This document shows positions 10,213 through 19,246 of a stretch of DNA of 64,000 bases, piece by piece. Position 1 is the stretch's first letter. Each line of letters starts with the position of its first letter. The notes under the pieces were generated by a model that was given only the letters and a program-made list of their open reading frames with translations, had not been told where the DNA came from and made no database searches. The position numbers and the translations under genes are program-made. This DNA is from Sulfurimonas sp. SAG-AH-194-C21 (GTDB lineage Bacteria; Campylobacterota; Campylobacteria; Campylobacterales; Sulfurimonadaceae), in NCBI RefSeq assembly GCF_029215985.1, contig NZ_JAEMVC010000001.1, positions 62,001-126,000 of the forward strand. Direction: 5' to 3'.

Positions 10213-10983
10213 TTTCAAACCATAAATAAATATAATCCATGATACATATATCCATAAAAACAAAAACATAACAATAGCGAAAGAGCCATACATTGTAGTA
10301 TATGATTTATTGAGAAAAACATAATAAATAAATGCATTTTTACTCACACTAAAAACGATAGAGATGATAAATGAGCTTATTAGTGAAGCTCGAGGATTTA
10401 TCTTCGCGTTTGGTCCTATCTGAAATATTAAAAAGAAAAGTGCCCAAATAATAACATAGGGAACTAAAGGTAAGATGTTAAAGCCTGAAGTAAGTGTGTT
10501 AGAGGCCATAAGAGTTGCGATGTAACCAGTTATGTAAAAAGAGACTCCTAACGCGAGAGGGGTCAGTGTAAGCATAGTCCAGTAAGTAGTGATGGACTCC
10601 CAAAGTGTTCTAGCTGGGGCATCAAATATCTTGTTAGCGATATACTCAAAGTTCTTAAAAAACAGCAGTGAAGCCACCAAAATCATCCCAAAACCAATCA
10701 TTCCCATCTTTGAAGAGTTCGCTAAAAAAACATCTAACTTATCCATAACAAGTTCTGAGTTAACAGGCATAAGATTTGAGAAGATAAAACTTTTTATGCC
10801 TTCATAATGCTCTGCAAAACTAGGAAGAGAAGTCAAGAGTGTTAACATAATTAAAAGCAGAGGGATAATGGTAAAAATTGTATAAAAACTTAGACTCGCA
10901 GCAAAGAGTGTAAGCTCTTTATCTATAAATGTACTCACCCAAAACTTAAGTTCTTTAAGTATTTGGGTGGTTTTTTCACTCAT
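10144..10983 (-). CDS. YihY/BrkB-family inner membrane protein
   Basis: AASLSFYTIFTIIPLLLI and NPRASLISSFI. Confidence 0.8.
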   Translation of the reverse strand: MSEKTTQILKELKFWVSTFIDKELTLFAASLSFYTIFTIIPLLLIMLTLLTSLPSFAEHYEGIKSFIFSNLMPVNSELVMDKLDVFLANSSKMGMIGFGMILVASLLFFKNFEYIANKIFDAPARTLWESITTYWTMLTLTPLALGVSFYITGYIATLMASNTLTSGFNILPLVPYVIIWALFFLIFQIGPNAKINPRASLISSFIISIVFSVSKNAFIYYVFLNKSYTTMYGSFAIVMFLFLWIYVSWIIFIYGLKLCYIIDSIYKKSQKIEDEIVGK

Positions 10984-10985
10984 TT

Positions 10986-12371
10986 TTAATCGAGACCCAT
11001 TTTTGCAGGGTTTAAAATATTGTTAGGGTCAAACGCCATCTTAATGGACTTAAAGAGGTTCATCTCTTCTTCACTAAACGCCATGCGCATATAAGGTGCT
11101 TTTGCAAGACCGATACCATGCTCACCCGAGAGTGTTCCACCCAAGTCAATAGTCGCTTGAAAAACTTCTTCTATGGCTAGGTAGGCAATCTTTACTTGCT
11201 CAGGGTCTTTACCATCTACCATTACATTTGTATGGACATTTCCATCGCCCGTATGACCAAAACATGGAATGTTAATATCATACTTTTTAGCAATAGCATT
11301 AAACTTATCTAGTAGTTCTGGTAAAGCAGCTCGAGGAACTGTTACATCTTCGTTAAGTTTTTTACTTCCATAAACGGTTATAGCCTGAGATGCATTTCTT
11401 CTGGCAAACCAAATATCAGCGGCTTCTTTATCATCTTTTGCTATTCTAAACTCATTACAACCATTTTCTTTAAATACTTTCTCGATTTGAGCAAGTTGAA
11501 AGTCTAAATCATCTTCAAGGTTTCCATCAACATCAGTTACAAGAAGAGCACCAGCATCAATAGGTAGACCCTTAGAGTGAACTTGCTCAACTGCGCGAAT
11601 AGTGAGATTGTCTAAGAACTCCATTGCAACTGGAGTTATACCACTTGCCATAGTTTTATACACAGCCTCCATCGCTTCGTTTACAGTGGGAAAAATTCCA
11701 ATAGCTGTTTTTGTCATCTTTGGTTTAGGGATTAAACGCAGTGTTATCTCTGAAAGAACAGCAAGTGTTCCCTCACTTGCGATAAGAATACCGCTAATGT
11801 TATAACCAGCAACATCTTTAATCGTGCGTTTACCCGCTTTGATAATGTCACCATTAGGTAAAACTGCACGAGTAGCCATTACATAGTCTTTTGTGATTCC
11901 ATACTTTGCAGCACGCATACCACCTGCATTTTCACTTACATTTCCACCGATAGTTGAGTAGTCTTGACTCGCTGGATCTGGTGGATAAAAAAGGCCAACG
12001 GCTTCTACAGCACGTTGCAAGTCCATGTTAATTAAACCCGGTTGCACTATAGCTACCATATTTTTCATATCTATCTCTAAGATTTTGTTCATATGTTTCT
12101 CGAAGCCAAGCACGATTCCACCGCTACTTGGTAATGCTCCACCTGTAAAACCAGAACCCGCCCCTCGAGGAACAATAACTATTCTTTTTTCATTACAGTA
12201 TTTTAAAATCTTAGATATATCATCTTCATTTCTAGGAAATATAACAGCATCAGGCTCAAACTTTGTACGAGTTGCATCATATGAGTAAGCGATTAAGTGA
12301 GCTTTATCACTATAAATATTATCATCACCAACGATAGATGTGAAATGTTCTAAATGTTTTGCTTCAATCAT
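10986..12371 (-). CDS. glcD: FAD-linked oxidase, glycolate/lactate dehydrogenase GlcD family
   Basis: VPRGAGSGFTGGALP; TIGGNVSENAGG; GHTGDGNVH; GEHGIG. Confidence 0.9.
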   Translation of the reverse strand: MIEAKHLEHFTSIVGDDNIYSDKAHLIAYSYDATRTKFEPDAVIFPRNEDDISKILKYCNEKRIVIVPRGAGSGFTGGALPSSGGIVLGFEKHMNKILEIDMKNMVAIVQPGLINMDLQRAVEAVGLFYPPDPASQDYSTIGGNVSENAGGMRAAKYGITKDYVMATRAVLPNGDIIKAGKRTIKDVAGYNISGILIASEGTLAVLSEITLRLIPKPKMTKTAIGIFPTVNEAMEAVYKTMASGITPVAMEFLDNLTIRAVEQVHSKGLPIDAGALLVTDVDGNLEDDLDFQLAQIEKVFKENGCNEFRIAKDDKEAADIWFARRNASQAITVYGSKKLNEDVTVPRAALPELLDKFNAIAKKYDINIPCFGHTGDGNVHTNVMVDGKDPEQVKIAYLAIEEVFQATIDLGGTLSGEHGIGLAKAPYMRMAFSEEEMNLFKSIKMAFDPNNILNPAKMGLD

Positions 12372-13138
12372 TTTTCTTGTCCTTTTTCAAATTTTGCTAT
12401 ATTTTCTACAAGTTCTTTATTCTCAGGATTATACTCTTTTAATAGTCCAAAGTAGTAAGGCTCGTATGCTTGGATTTCGCTACTACCTTCACCCCACCAA
12501 TTAGCAGCTATTTTAGGAACTCTAGAGTAGAAAGGGAGTTTAAGAGTATCTTGAACTAATGGAGCATCACTAATGCTTAAAATAACAAATGTTTTTATAT
12601 CAATAGTATAGAGCTTTTTATCTAAGTAAATAAATAAAAGGCCAACACTACTAGCCACATTCATAGCATCAAAGTCATTTTTAAGTGGTGTTGGATGTCC
12701 CCGATACGAAATGATTGTTGCAAATATATCTATATGAACCCAATGTGTTTGCACACTTTGAGTAATACGGTGATAAATCTCTTCACTTGGAGCAATTAAC
12801 ATAGAACGAGAGTATCCAAATGCCAACTCTACTCCATCACCAACTACTGCTTTCCATTTTCCTGATGGTAGTGCATTATTTTGTAAGGCATTAAAATCAT
12901 CCATGCTCAGTGTAGCTATCTTTGTATCTTTATTATATGCAACTACATGAATATTTTTCAAAATACTAGTATGGTTTGGGGCTATGCTGTGTACTAAAAA
13001 TCCACTTACACCAACATCTACATGATCAAGTTTAACAGTAGCGGTCTCTTTATCATAATCGATAGAGAGTAATGTTGTTTTTATCATTGATGCACTTAAT
13101 CCAAGGAGTAAAAATAGGAGTAAAAATAGATGTTTCAT
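12368..13138 (-). CDS. PgbA (plasminogen-binding protein) N-terminal-like domain protein
   Basis: Signal peptide plus pattern DGVELAFGYSRSMLIAPSEEIYHRIT, recalled from the epsilonproteobacterial PgbA N-terminal family. Confidence 0.65.
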   Translation of the reverse strand: MKHLFLLLFLLLGLSASMIKTTLLSIDYDKETATVKLDHVDVGVSGFLVHSIAPNHTSILKNIHVVAYNKDTKIATLSMDDFNALQNNALPSGKWKAVVGDGVELAFGYSRSMLIAPSEEIYHRITQSVQTHWVHIDIFATIISYRGHPTPLKNDFDAMNVASSVGLLFIYLDKKLYTIDIKTFVILSISDAPLVQDTLKLPFYSRVPKIAANWWGEGSSEIQAYEPYYFGLLKEYNPENKELVENIAKFEKGQEK

Positions 13139-13206
13139 ATAGCTTCTTTAATTTTATTTATATGCGATTATATCAAACAAACCTCAGACTAAGCAAAAAT
13201 TTGATA

Positions 13207-14430
13207 ATGTTTTACAATTTTTATAATAGGCTTAGTTATTTGATACGTATTTTCTTACTTTTATTATTGATTACAAATCTCTATTCGTCTGAGGTAGAGC
13301 GCTATCGTTGGCCAACAGGTGAGACTTTTTTAGTTTTTCTAGAAAAGAACAACTTACCTATCCGTCCTCTTTACTATAATCTCGACAAAGATGACCAGCG
13401 TCTCACAGAAGAGATGCGTTCTGGTATGCACTATCAAGTGCTTTATGATGCTAACAAAAGCATAAAACAAGTTTTACTCCCTCTTAATGATGAACTCCAA
13501 ATCCATATTTATAAGAGTGCCGACACCTACAAATTTGAAGCAATTCCTATTATCAGTACAACCAAGGTAGAATCTTTTGCAACAAAAATTGTAAGTTCTC
13601 CAAACTATACTATCATGAAATATACTCGTAGCAAAAAACTCGCACAAATCTTTACTGCCAATTTTCGAAACTCTCTTAACTTTAAAAATGACATCAGAGC
13701 TGGTGATGATCTTGTTATGATTTATGAGCAGAAGTACCGTTTGGGAGAAGTCTTTTCTATGCCTATTTTACATGTTGCTATGATAGAGATGCGACATAAG
13801 AAACACTATATTTATCTCAATGATGATAGTCGATACTATGATGAAAAAGGGCATGAAGTAGAGGGGTTTTTACTCGCTCGTCCAGTTCGTGGAGCTAGAA
13901 TCTCTTCATACTTTACCAAACGCAGATGGCACCCTGTTTTACATAAGTGGAAGGCACACTTAGGTATGGACTATGCCGCGAGACGTGGAACTCCCATCGT
14001 TGCTGCGGGAAGTGGTCGTGTGAGTTATGCTGCACGAATGGGGAGTTACGGAAACCTCGTTAAAATAAGACATGCTGATGGGTATGAGACAAGATATGCT
14101 CATATGAAATCTTTTCGTCGTGGTATTCGTAGAGGAAAGCGTGTTAAAAAAGGTCAGACTATCGGTTATGTAGGAACAACAGGACGCTCAACTGGTCCGC
14201 ACCTACACTTTGAACTACGTAAACGCGGTCGAGCTATAAATCCACTGCGTGTGGTACAAGTCACTACTAAAAAGCTCAAAGGGAAAGAGAAAAAAGCCTT
14301 TCTAAGACTACAAAAAAATTATGATGAGTCTATTGCATTACATCTAAACAATCAAACACCTTATAAAAAGAAAAGAATATTCACCAATAAATGCTATATC
14401 CACTCATTAGGATGTGATAAAAATGGTTAA
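13207..14430 (+). CDS. M23-family murein endopeptidase (ORF-track start 13072 probably too early)
   Basis: C-terminal peptidase M23 motif HLGMDYAARRGTPIVAAGSGRV...GPHLHFELR; signal sequence follows ATG at 13207. Confidence 0.88.
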   Translation: MFYNFYNRLSYLIRIFLLLLLITNLYSSEVERYRWPTGETFLVFLEKNNLPIRPLYYNLDKDDQRLTEEMRSGMHYQVLYDANKSIKQVLLPLNDELQIHIYKSADTYKFEAIPIISTTKVESFATKIVSSPNYTIMKYTRSKKLAQIFTANFRNSLNFKNDIRAGDDLVMIYEQKYRLGEVFSMPILHVAMIEMRHKKHYIYLNDDSRYYDEKGHEVEGFLLARPVRGARISSYFTKRRWHPVLHKWKAHLGMDYAARRGTPIVAAGSGRVSYAARMGSYGNLVKIRHADGYETRYAHMKSFRRGIRRGKRVKKGQTIGYVGTTGRSTGPHLHFELRKRGRAINPLRVVQVTTKKLKGKEKKAFLRLQKNYDESIALHLNNQTPYKKKRIFTNKCYIHSLGCDKNG

Positions 14431-14983
14431 AATAACAGATATATCTCCCCTTGAGGAGCCAAAATTCATCAAACCAATTGCTATTACTTACGAGTTAGAT
14501 GGAGAGATAAAAAAATGGGAAGCTGTCATCTCACATGATGCTGTAAGTATTTTACTTTATAACGTAGATAGAGATGCTTTTGTTTTAGTAAAACAGTTTC
14601 GTCCTCCTGTCTTAAATGCAAATAAAAAAGATGGATATACCTATGAACTCTGTGCCGGTATAATCGATAAAGACTTAAGTGATAAAGAGATTGCTAGAGA
14701 AGAGATACTTGAGGAGTGTGGGTATGATGTCCCTCTCTCTGATATTAGTAAAGTCACCTCTTACTACACCAGTGTAGGTATTTCAGGAGCTTTGCAAACT
14801 CTTTACTATGCCCAAATAAATGATAGCATGATAATGAATGAAGGTGGTGGTTTACTTGAGGAGAACATAGAAGTTATTTATCTTCCTTTGAGTGATGCAC
14901 AAAAGTTTATGTTTGATGAGTCTTACCAAAAAACGCCAGGTCTAATCATGGCATTTTACTGGTTTTTTAGCCAAAATCAATAG
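14423..14983 (+). CDS. NUDIX hydrolase (ADP-sugar pyrophosphatase-like)
   Basis: Nudix box AGIIDKDLSDKEIAREEILEECGYD. Confidence 0.85.
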   Translation: MVKITDISPLEEPKFIKPIAITYELDGEIKKWEAVISHDAVSILLYNVDRDAFVLVKQFRPPVLNANKKDGYTYELCAGIIDKDLSDKEIAREEILEECGYDVPLSDISKVTSYYTSVGISGALQTLYYAQINDSMIMNEGGGLLEENIEVIYLPLSDAQKFMFDESYQKTPGLIMAFYWFFSQNQ

Positions 14984-16808
14984 GGTCCATATCTATTTCT
15001 GCTAGTCTCACCTTTGTAGCGTTTACTGCATTTATGAGTGAAGTTGCCTTATCTGAACGCAGAAGTATCTCAAAACGCCACTTGTTTGCAACTCTTTCAA
15101 TAGAACATTTACCAGCACCTACAACTTCAATGTCATTTATATTTTGCAGTTTGGATTCCATCTCTCGCATAGCATCCCCCGCTTTTACCCCATTTTTGTC
15201 TGCAAATAAAATACGACAGAGTTTTTTGTAAGGTGGATACAACTCTTTTCTACACTCTTTTTCCTCTTCTAAAAAACCCTCATAGTTTTCTAAGTACGTC
15301 TTAAAAAATGGTTCATTAAAACTTTGTACTAAAACAAGTGCATCTTTTGCACGGCCACTCCGTCCCGCAACTTGAATGAGCGATGATAGGGCTTTTTCCC
15401 TTGCTCTATAGTCTCCCATATGTAAAAGGTTATCCATACCCATAACAACAGCTAAAGTCACACCATGATAATCATGTCCTTTAGAGAGCATCTGGGTTCC
15501 CACTAAAATATCACTCTCTTTATCATTAAAACGTTTGAGTGCTTTTTTGAGTTTATTTGCAGTTGTTATAACATCACGGTCAAACTGTTCTACATTTGCA
15601 CTAGGAAGGGCTTCACTTATATTTTTCACGGCTTCTGCCGTTCCTAATCTAGTACTTGTCAGGTTTGGACTATGACACTCAGAACAGACTTGAGGTATCG
15701 CTTGGCTAAAGTTACAGTAGTGACACTTCATAGCCCTACTCTTTTGATGAATACTCAGACCAACTGAACAAAAAACACACTCATAAGTATGCCCACAGTC
15801 CGCACAGATAAGATACTTAAAATTTGCTCGTGTTGGTAAAAAAACAATGGACTGCTCATTTGCTTGGAGGGTCTTCTCTAGAGCTGACATAATCATCGGA
15901 GACAACTCTTCTAAACTTCGCTCATATACAAATGTTTTATTTGTACTAAAGTGCCCACCTTTTAATCTTATAAAAGGGAACTTAACATACGAAGTAAGAG
16001 AAGGTGTTGCGCTTCCTAAAACTACATTTACACCATAGAGTTTACCCATATATATTGCAATATCACGGGCATTATACCTTGGACGTGATGAAGACTTATA
16101 TGAATCATCATGCTCTTCATCTACAACTATCAAACCTAAATCTTTTATGGGGAGAAAGAGACATGAGCGCGGTCCTGCAATAATCTTTGCTTGACCACTA
16201 TGTATCTTTTCTAAAGCAATTTTTTTCTGTTTGGGTGTGAGTTTGGAGTGCCACATGACAACTGACTCACCAAAATGCTCTTCTAAACGCAGGCTCATTT
16301 GGGGAGTAAGTGAAATCTCAGGCATTAAAAAGATACAGCGTTTGCCTTCTTGGATTATCTGCTCAAAATACTTCATATATATCTCAGTCTTACCACTTCC
16401 CGTATCGCCGAAGAGTAAAGAGACTTTATGCTCTTTTAAAAATTTTAAGGCCTCTTCTTGTCTTATAGAAAGTTTAAGAATAGACTCTTTTTCTTCTACA
16501 GCTACAGTCTTAGAAGGTCTTGTATCAAATGCCATCATTAAAGAAAAAGCATCACCAAGAGAACAGATATAATACTTTGAAATAAACAGAGCTAAATCCA
16601 TTTGTTTACTCGAATAAATATCCCCTATAATTTCTATAATTTCTAATGTTTTAAATTCTGGTTTACTGCAAGAGGAAAGGATAACTCCTTTTTTTTCTCG
16701 ATTATTAAAAATAACAGTAATGCTAGAACCTATTTCTATTGAATGAGATGAATGATAAGAAAACTCACCAAGTGGTGAGCCTATGATTGAGAGAGTGTAG
16801 TAATTTAT
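14967..16808 (-). CDS. priA: primosomal helicase PriA; reading frame extended about 69 codons upstream of the ORF-track ATG
   Basis: LLFGDTGSGKTEIYMKYF, DEEHD, CADCGHTYECVFC...CHYC...CSEC zinc sites. The frame continues upstream as INYYTLSIIGSPLGEFSYHSSHSIEIGSSITVIFNNREKKGVILSSCSKPEFKTLEIIEIIGDIYSSKQ, resembling the PriA N-terminal domain, but without an ATG/GTG/TTG. Confidence 0.8.
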   Translation of the reverse strand: MNYYTLSIIGSPLGEFSYHSSHSIEIGSSITVIFNNREKKGVILSSCSKPEFKTLEIIEIIGDIYSSKQMDLALFISKYYICSLGDAFSLMMAFDTRPSKTVAVEEKESILKLSIRQEEALKFLKEHKVSLLFGDTGSGKTEIYMKYFEQIIQEGKRCIFLMPEISLTPQMSLRLEEHFGESVVMWHSKLTPKQKKIALEKIHSGQAKIIAGPRSCLFLPIKDLGLIVVDEEHDDSYKSSSRPRYNARDIAIYMGKLYGVNVVLGSATPSLTSYVKFPFIRLKGGHFSTNKTFVYERSLEELSPMIMSALEKTLQANEQSIVFLPTRANFKYLICADCGHTYECVFCSVGLSIHQKSRAMKCHYCNFSQAIPQVCSECHSPNLTSTRLGTAEAVKNISEALPSANVEQFDRDVITTANKLKKALKRFNDKESDILVGTQMLSKGHDYHGVTLAVVMGMDNLLHMGDYRAREKALSSLIQVAGRSGRAKDALVLVQSFNEPFFKTYLENYEGFLEEEKECRKELYPPYKKLCRILFADKNGVKAGDAMREMESKLQNINDIEVVGAGKCSIERVANKWRFEILLRSDKATSLINAVNATKVRLAEIDMDPIDFG

Positions 16809-16894
16809 TAACTTTCTACCTGACCTGCATTAATTCCTATATATATTATAGTGATTATAAAAAATGCTATAGTAGCTATTACAATTAATTCCAT
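16808..16894 (-). CDS. putative 28-aa membrane peptide upstream of priA
   Basis: MELIVIATIAFFIITIIYIGINAGQVES*, SD-like AAAGGATTTATAATG; stop overlaps the priA N-terminal frame. Confidence 0.4.
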   Translation of the reverse strand: MELIVIATIAFFIITIIYIGINAGQVES

Positions 16895-16925
16895 TATAAA
16901 TCCTTTAAACTTCTAATTTTTGTTT

Positions 16926-16976
16926 TTATACTTTTAAGTAATTCAATTCTTCTTTGATTTCATCTATTTTAGCCAT
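16926..16976 (-). pseudogene. 16-codon ORF MAKIDEIKEELNYLKV*, possible truncated small membrane-protein gene
   Basis: Resembles (from memory) the N-terminus of short TM proteins of this phylum; stops after 16 codons. Confidence 0.3.
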
Positions 16977-17031
16977 ATCTTATTATATTAAAATTTCGAT
17001 TAATTGCTCATTCTTATAACTATTTTTAAAA

Positions 17032-17085
17032 GGAGTGATAAGAAAACCCAGCTAGAGGTGAGCCTATAATGGCAAGGCTATAAAA
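17032..17085 (-). pseudogene. remnant of a second, diverged priA 5' end
   Basis: Translates as FYSLAIIGSPLAGFSYHS versus YYTLSIIGSPLGEFSYHS at 16749..16802; stop codons on both sides. Confidence 0.6.
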
Positions 17086-17099
17086 TTATAATATAATTC

Positions 17100-17561
17100 T
17101 TAATCTACTAAATTATCACAAATAGCATTTTGTGAAGCATCTATATTAAAAGTTCCATTTGTAGGGTTATATGTGAAGTTACATGAACTTCCACCTACTT
17201 TATATATATAACTCACATAAGGCATACCTGTACTATCTGTGCTCCAGTAACCATCTGTTGCTCCAGCCTTGACTCCATACATAAGTAATGAAGATGTTGC
17301 TGTTCCGTTTCCATCAAAAAGTGTTGTTGTAGAACTACTCAAACTATTAATAAAGTTTGGTTGCCCTGTAATTAACCTTGCTTGTCGTTCTGTAATAATA
17401 GATGAGCGAATAGACGAGATATCTGCTCGTCCTTTACTTATCTGAGCATCAATTCTTGTTGCTGCCAATTTTGGAATTGCAACTGCTGATAAGATTCCAA
17501 GTATCACAATAACAAAAACCAATTCTATCATTGTAAAAGCTTTTTTATTAGTACTGTACAC
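17100..17561 (-). CDS. type IV pilin-like / pseudopilin
   Basis: Prepilin N-terminus AFTMIELVFVIVILGILSAVAIPKLAATR. Confidence 0.88.
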   Translation of the reverse strand: MYSTNKKAFTMIELVFVIVILGILSAVAIPKLAATRIDAQISKGRADISSIRSSIITERQARLITGQPNFINSLSSSTTTLFDGNGTATSSLLMYGVKAGATDGYWSTDSTGMPYVSYIYKVGGSSCNFTYNPTNGTFNIDASQNAICDNLVD

Positions 17562-18003
17562 TTTGTCCCCTTAGTTTCATTGGATATTTTGCAGCATCAA
17601 TTGCTGACTGTAAAGCTATACATTTGTTGTCAGAACTAGCAGAGCCTAATGTAATTGTAAGATTATCATCTGATATACTCGTGAAAATCTCTAACGTGAT
17701 ACAATCAGAAATACTTCCAATACCGATTACCGCTTTTTTTGTAGTTAACACTGCTTCTCCAGAAATCGATAAACTTTTTAAAGCATTTGACATTGTTGTT
17801 AAATCATCTTCTGTTTTCGCATTGGCAACTGCATATGAAGCTATCTCTACAGCACCCATCATAATATTATGTGCTATTTTAGAGATTTCGGCATCATCTC
17901 TAGTTGCTGCTAATTTTGGAATGGCAACTGCTGCTAAAATTCCTAAGATAACTATTACAAAAATCAATTCTATCATAGTAAATGCTTGTTTCGAATTTTT
18001 CAT
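17548..18003 (-). CDS. type IV pilin-like / pseudopilin
   Basis: Prepilin N-terminus AFTMIELIFVIVILGILAAVAIPKLAATR. Confidence 0.88.
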   Translation of the reverse strand: MKNSKQAFTMIELIFVIVILGILAAVAIPKLAATRDDAEISKIAHNIMMGAVEIASYAVANAKTEDDLTTMSNALKSLSISGEAVLTTKKAVIGIGSISDCITLEIFTSISDDNLTITLGSASSDNKCIALQSAIDAAKYPMKLRGQSVQY

Positions 18004-18140
18004 AATTATTCCTAAATAATAACCTTATGTTACTATCATATCACTATTATTATTATTTATACTTTAAAAAAAAGAGATGTTTGATGATATATCGAAGAAT
18101 ATGTATTCCCAAGTAAATAACTTGGGAATGAAAGAATAGT

Positions 18141-18623
18141 TTAGTAAGTAACGCTTGCACCACCAAATTCATGTACTTTAGCTGTACCAACAGTTAAAAT
18201 AATATTGTTCGCAATAGCAGCTGCATGAGCACCAGCACAAACTGGGTCTGTAGCAGCACTTAATCCAGTAATAGTAACATTTCCATCACTTGTTGCAGCA
18301 ATAGTAAAACAACCTTTAGCAGCTGTTAAACCTGCATTTAAGTATACTGCTGTACCTGAAGCAAATGTTGTAGCCGCTGTACCACCTGCAGCTGTAGTAT
18401 CTAATTTTACATTTGTAAAATCAGTCCAGTTTCCTGTTAATGTTCCTGCAGCAGTAAATTTTGCTCCAACATCACTTAAAACAGTTGCAAGATTAGATGC
18501 CATTTTCGATACTGATGCGTCAGTACGAGTAGCAGCAAGTTTTGGAATGGCAACCGCTGCCAAAATACCTAAGATAACGATAACGAAGATCAATTCGATC
18601 ATTGTAAAACCAGCTCTTTTCAT
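18141..18623 (-). CDS. type IV pilin-like / pseudopilin
   Basis: Prepilin N-terminus GFTMIELIFVIVILGILAAVAIPKLAATR. Confidence 0.88.
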   Translation of the reverse strand: MKRAGFTMIELIFVIVILGILAAVAIPKLAATRTDASVSKMASNLATVLSDVGAKFTAAGTLTGNWTDFTNVKLDTTAAGGTAATTFASGTAVYLNAGLTAAKGCFTIAATSDGNVTITGLSAATDPVCAGAHAAAIANNIILTVGTAKVHEFGGASVTY

Positions 18624-18760
18624 AAGAACTCCTTTTGTAAATAAAAAATTTGGATTACACTAGTAACCTTAATAGTTATTATGGGCCTATTTATATTAAA
18701 TCTTGCTTAAATATAGTGTATTTATGTGATATAGTATAAATACCTCTAATATATCTATAA

Positions 18761-18776
18761 TGGAATAAAATTTGCT
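18761..18776 (+). promoter_or_regulatory. candidate sigma-54 promoter of flgBC-fliE
   Basis: TGGAATAAAATTTGCT: GG-N10-GC spacing of -24/-12 elements, about 35 nt before flgB. Confidence 0.55.
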
Positions 18777-18811
18777 TATTATATATTAAGTTAAATAAAA
18801 AGGAGTATCAG

Positions 18812-19243
18812 ATGGCTATAATGGTTTCAAGAACAGGCATACTCTTAAAAGAAGCATTAAACTACCGTTCTATGCGTCAAGATATGATAGCCTCTAACAT
18901 TGCTAATGTAGATACTCCAAACTATAAACCAAGAGATATTAACTTCGAGCAAGCACTCATTGAAAAAAAAGCGATGTTATTAAAGAGTGGTAACAAGACA
19001 CTTAAAATGGCACAAACAGATGCTTCTCATTTAAAACCAGAAGCACAGACTACTTCTTTTAAACCTACTACATACTTTAGAGCGGGGCATATGGCTCGTA
19101 ATGATGGTAATAGTGTTGACATAGATGTAGAAACAACAGAGATGAGTAAAAACTCTATCATGTTTAATGCAGTTATAGCGGCAGCCAAAAAAGATGGAAA
19201 AATCTATATGAGTGTTATAGAAGCTTCAAGAAGAGTAAGGTAA
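18812..19243 (+). CDS. flgB: flagellar basal-body rod protein FlgB
   Basis: SNIANVDTPNYKPRDINFE; position before flgC. Confidence 0.92.
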   Translation: MAIMVSRTGILLKEALNYRSMRQDMIASNIANVDTPNYKPRDINFEQALIEKKAMLLKSGNKTLKMAQTDASHLKPEAQTTSFKPTTYFRAGHMARNDGNSVDIDVETTEMSKNSIMFNAVIAAAKKDGKIYMSVIEASRRVR

Positions 19244-19246
19244 ATT

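Noticed and set aside
13072-13206. ORF-track N-terminal extension of the M23 peptidase
   Set aside because: It overlaps the divergent pgbA-like gene start; the signal-peptide-like start at 13207 is more credible.
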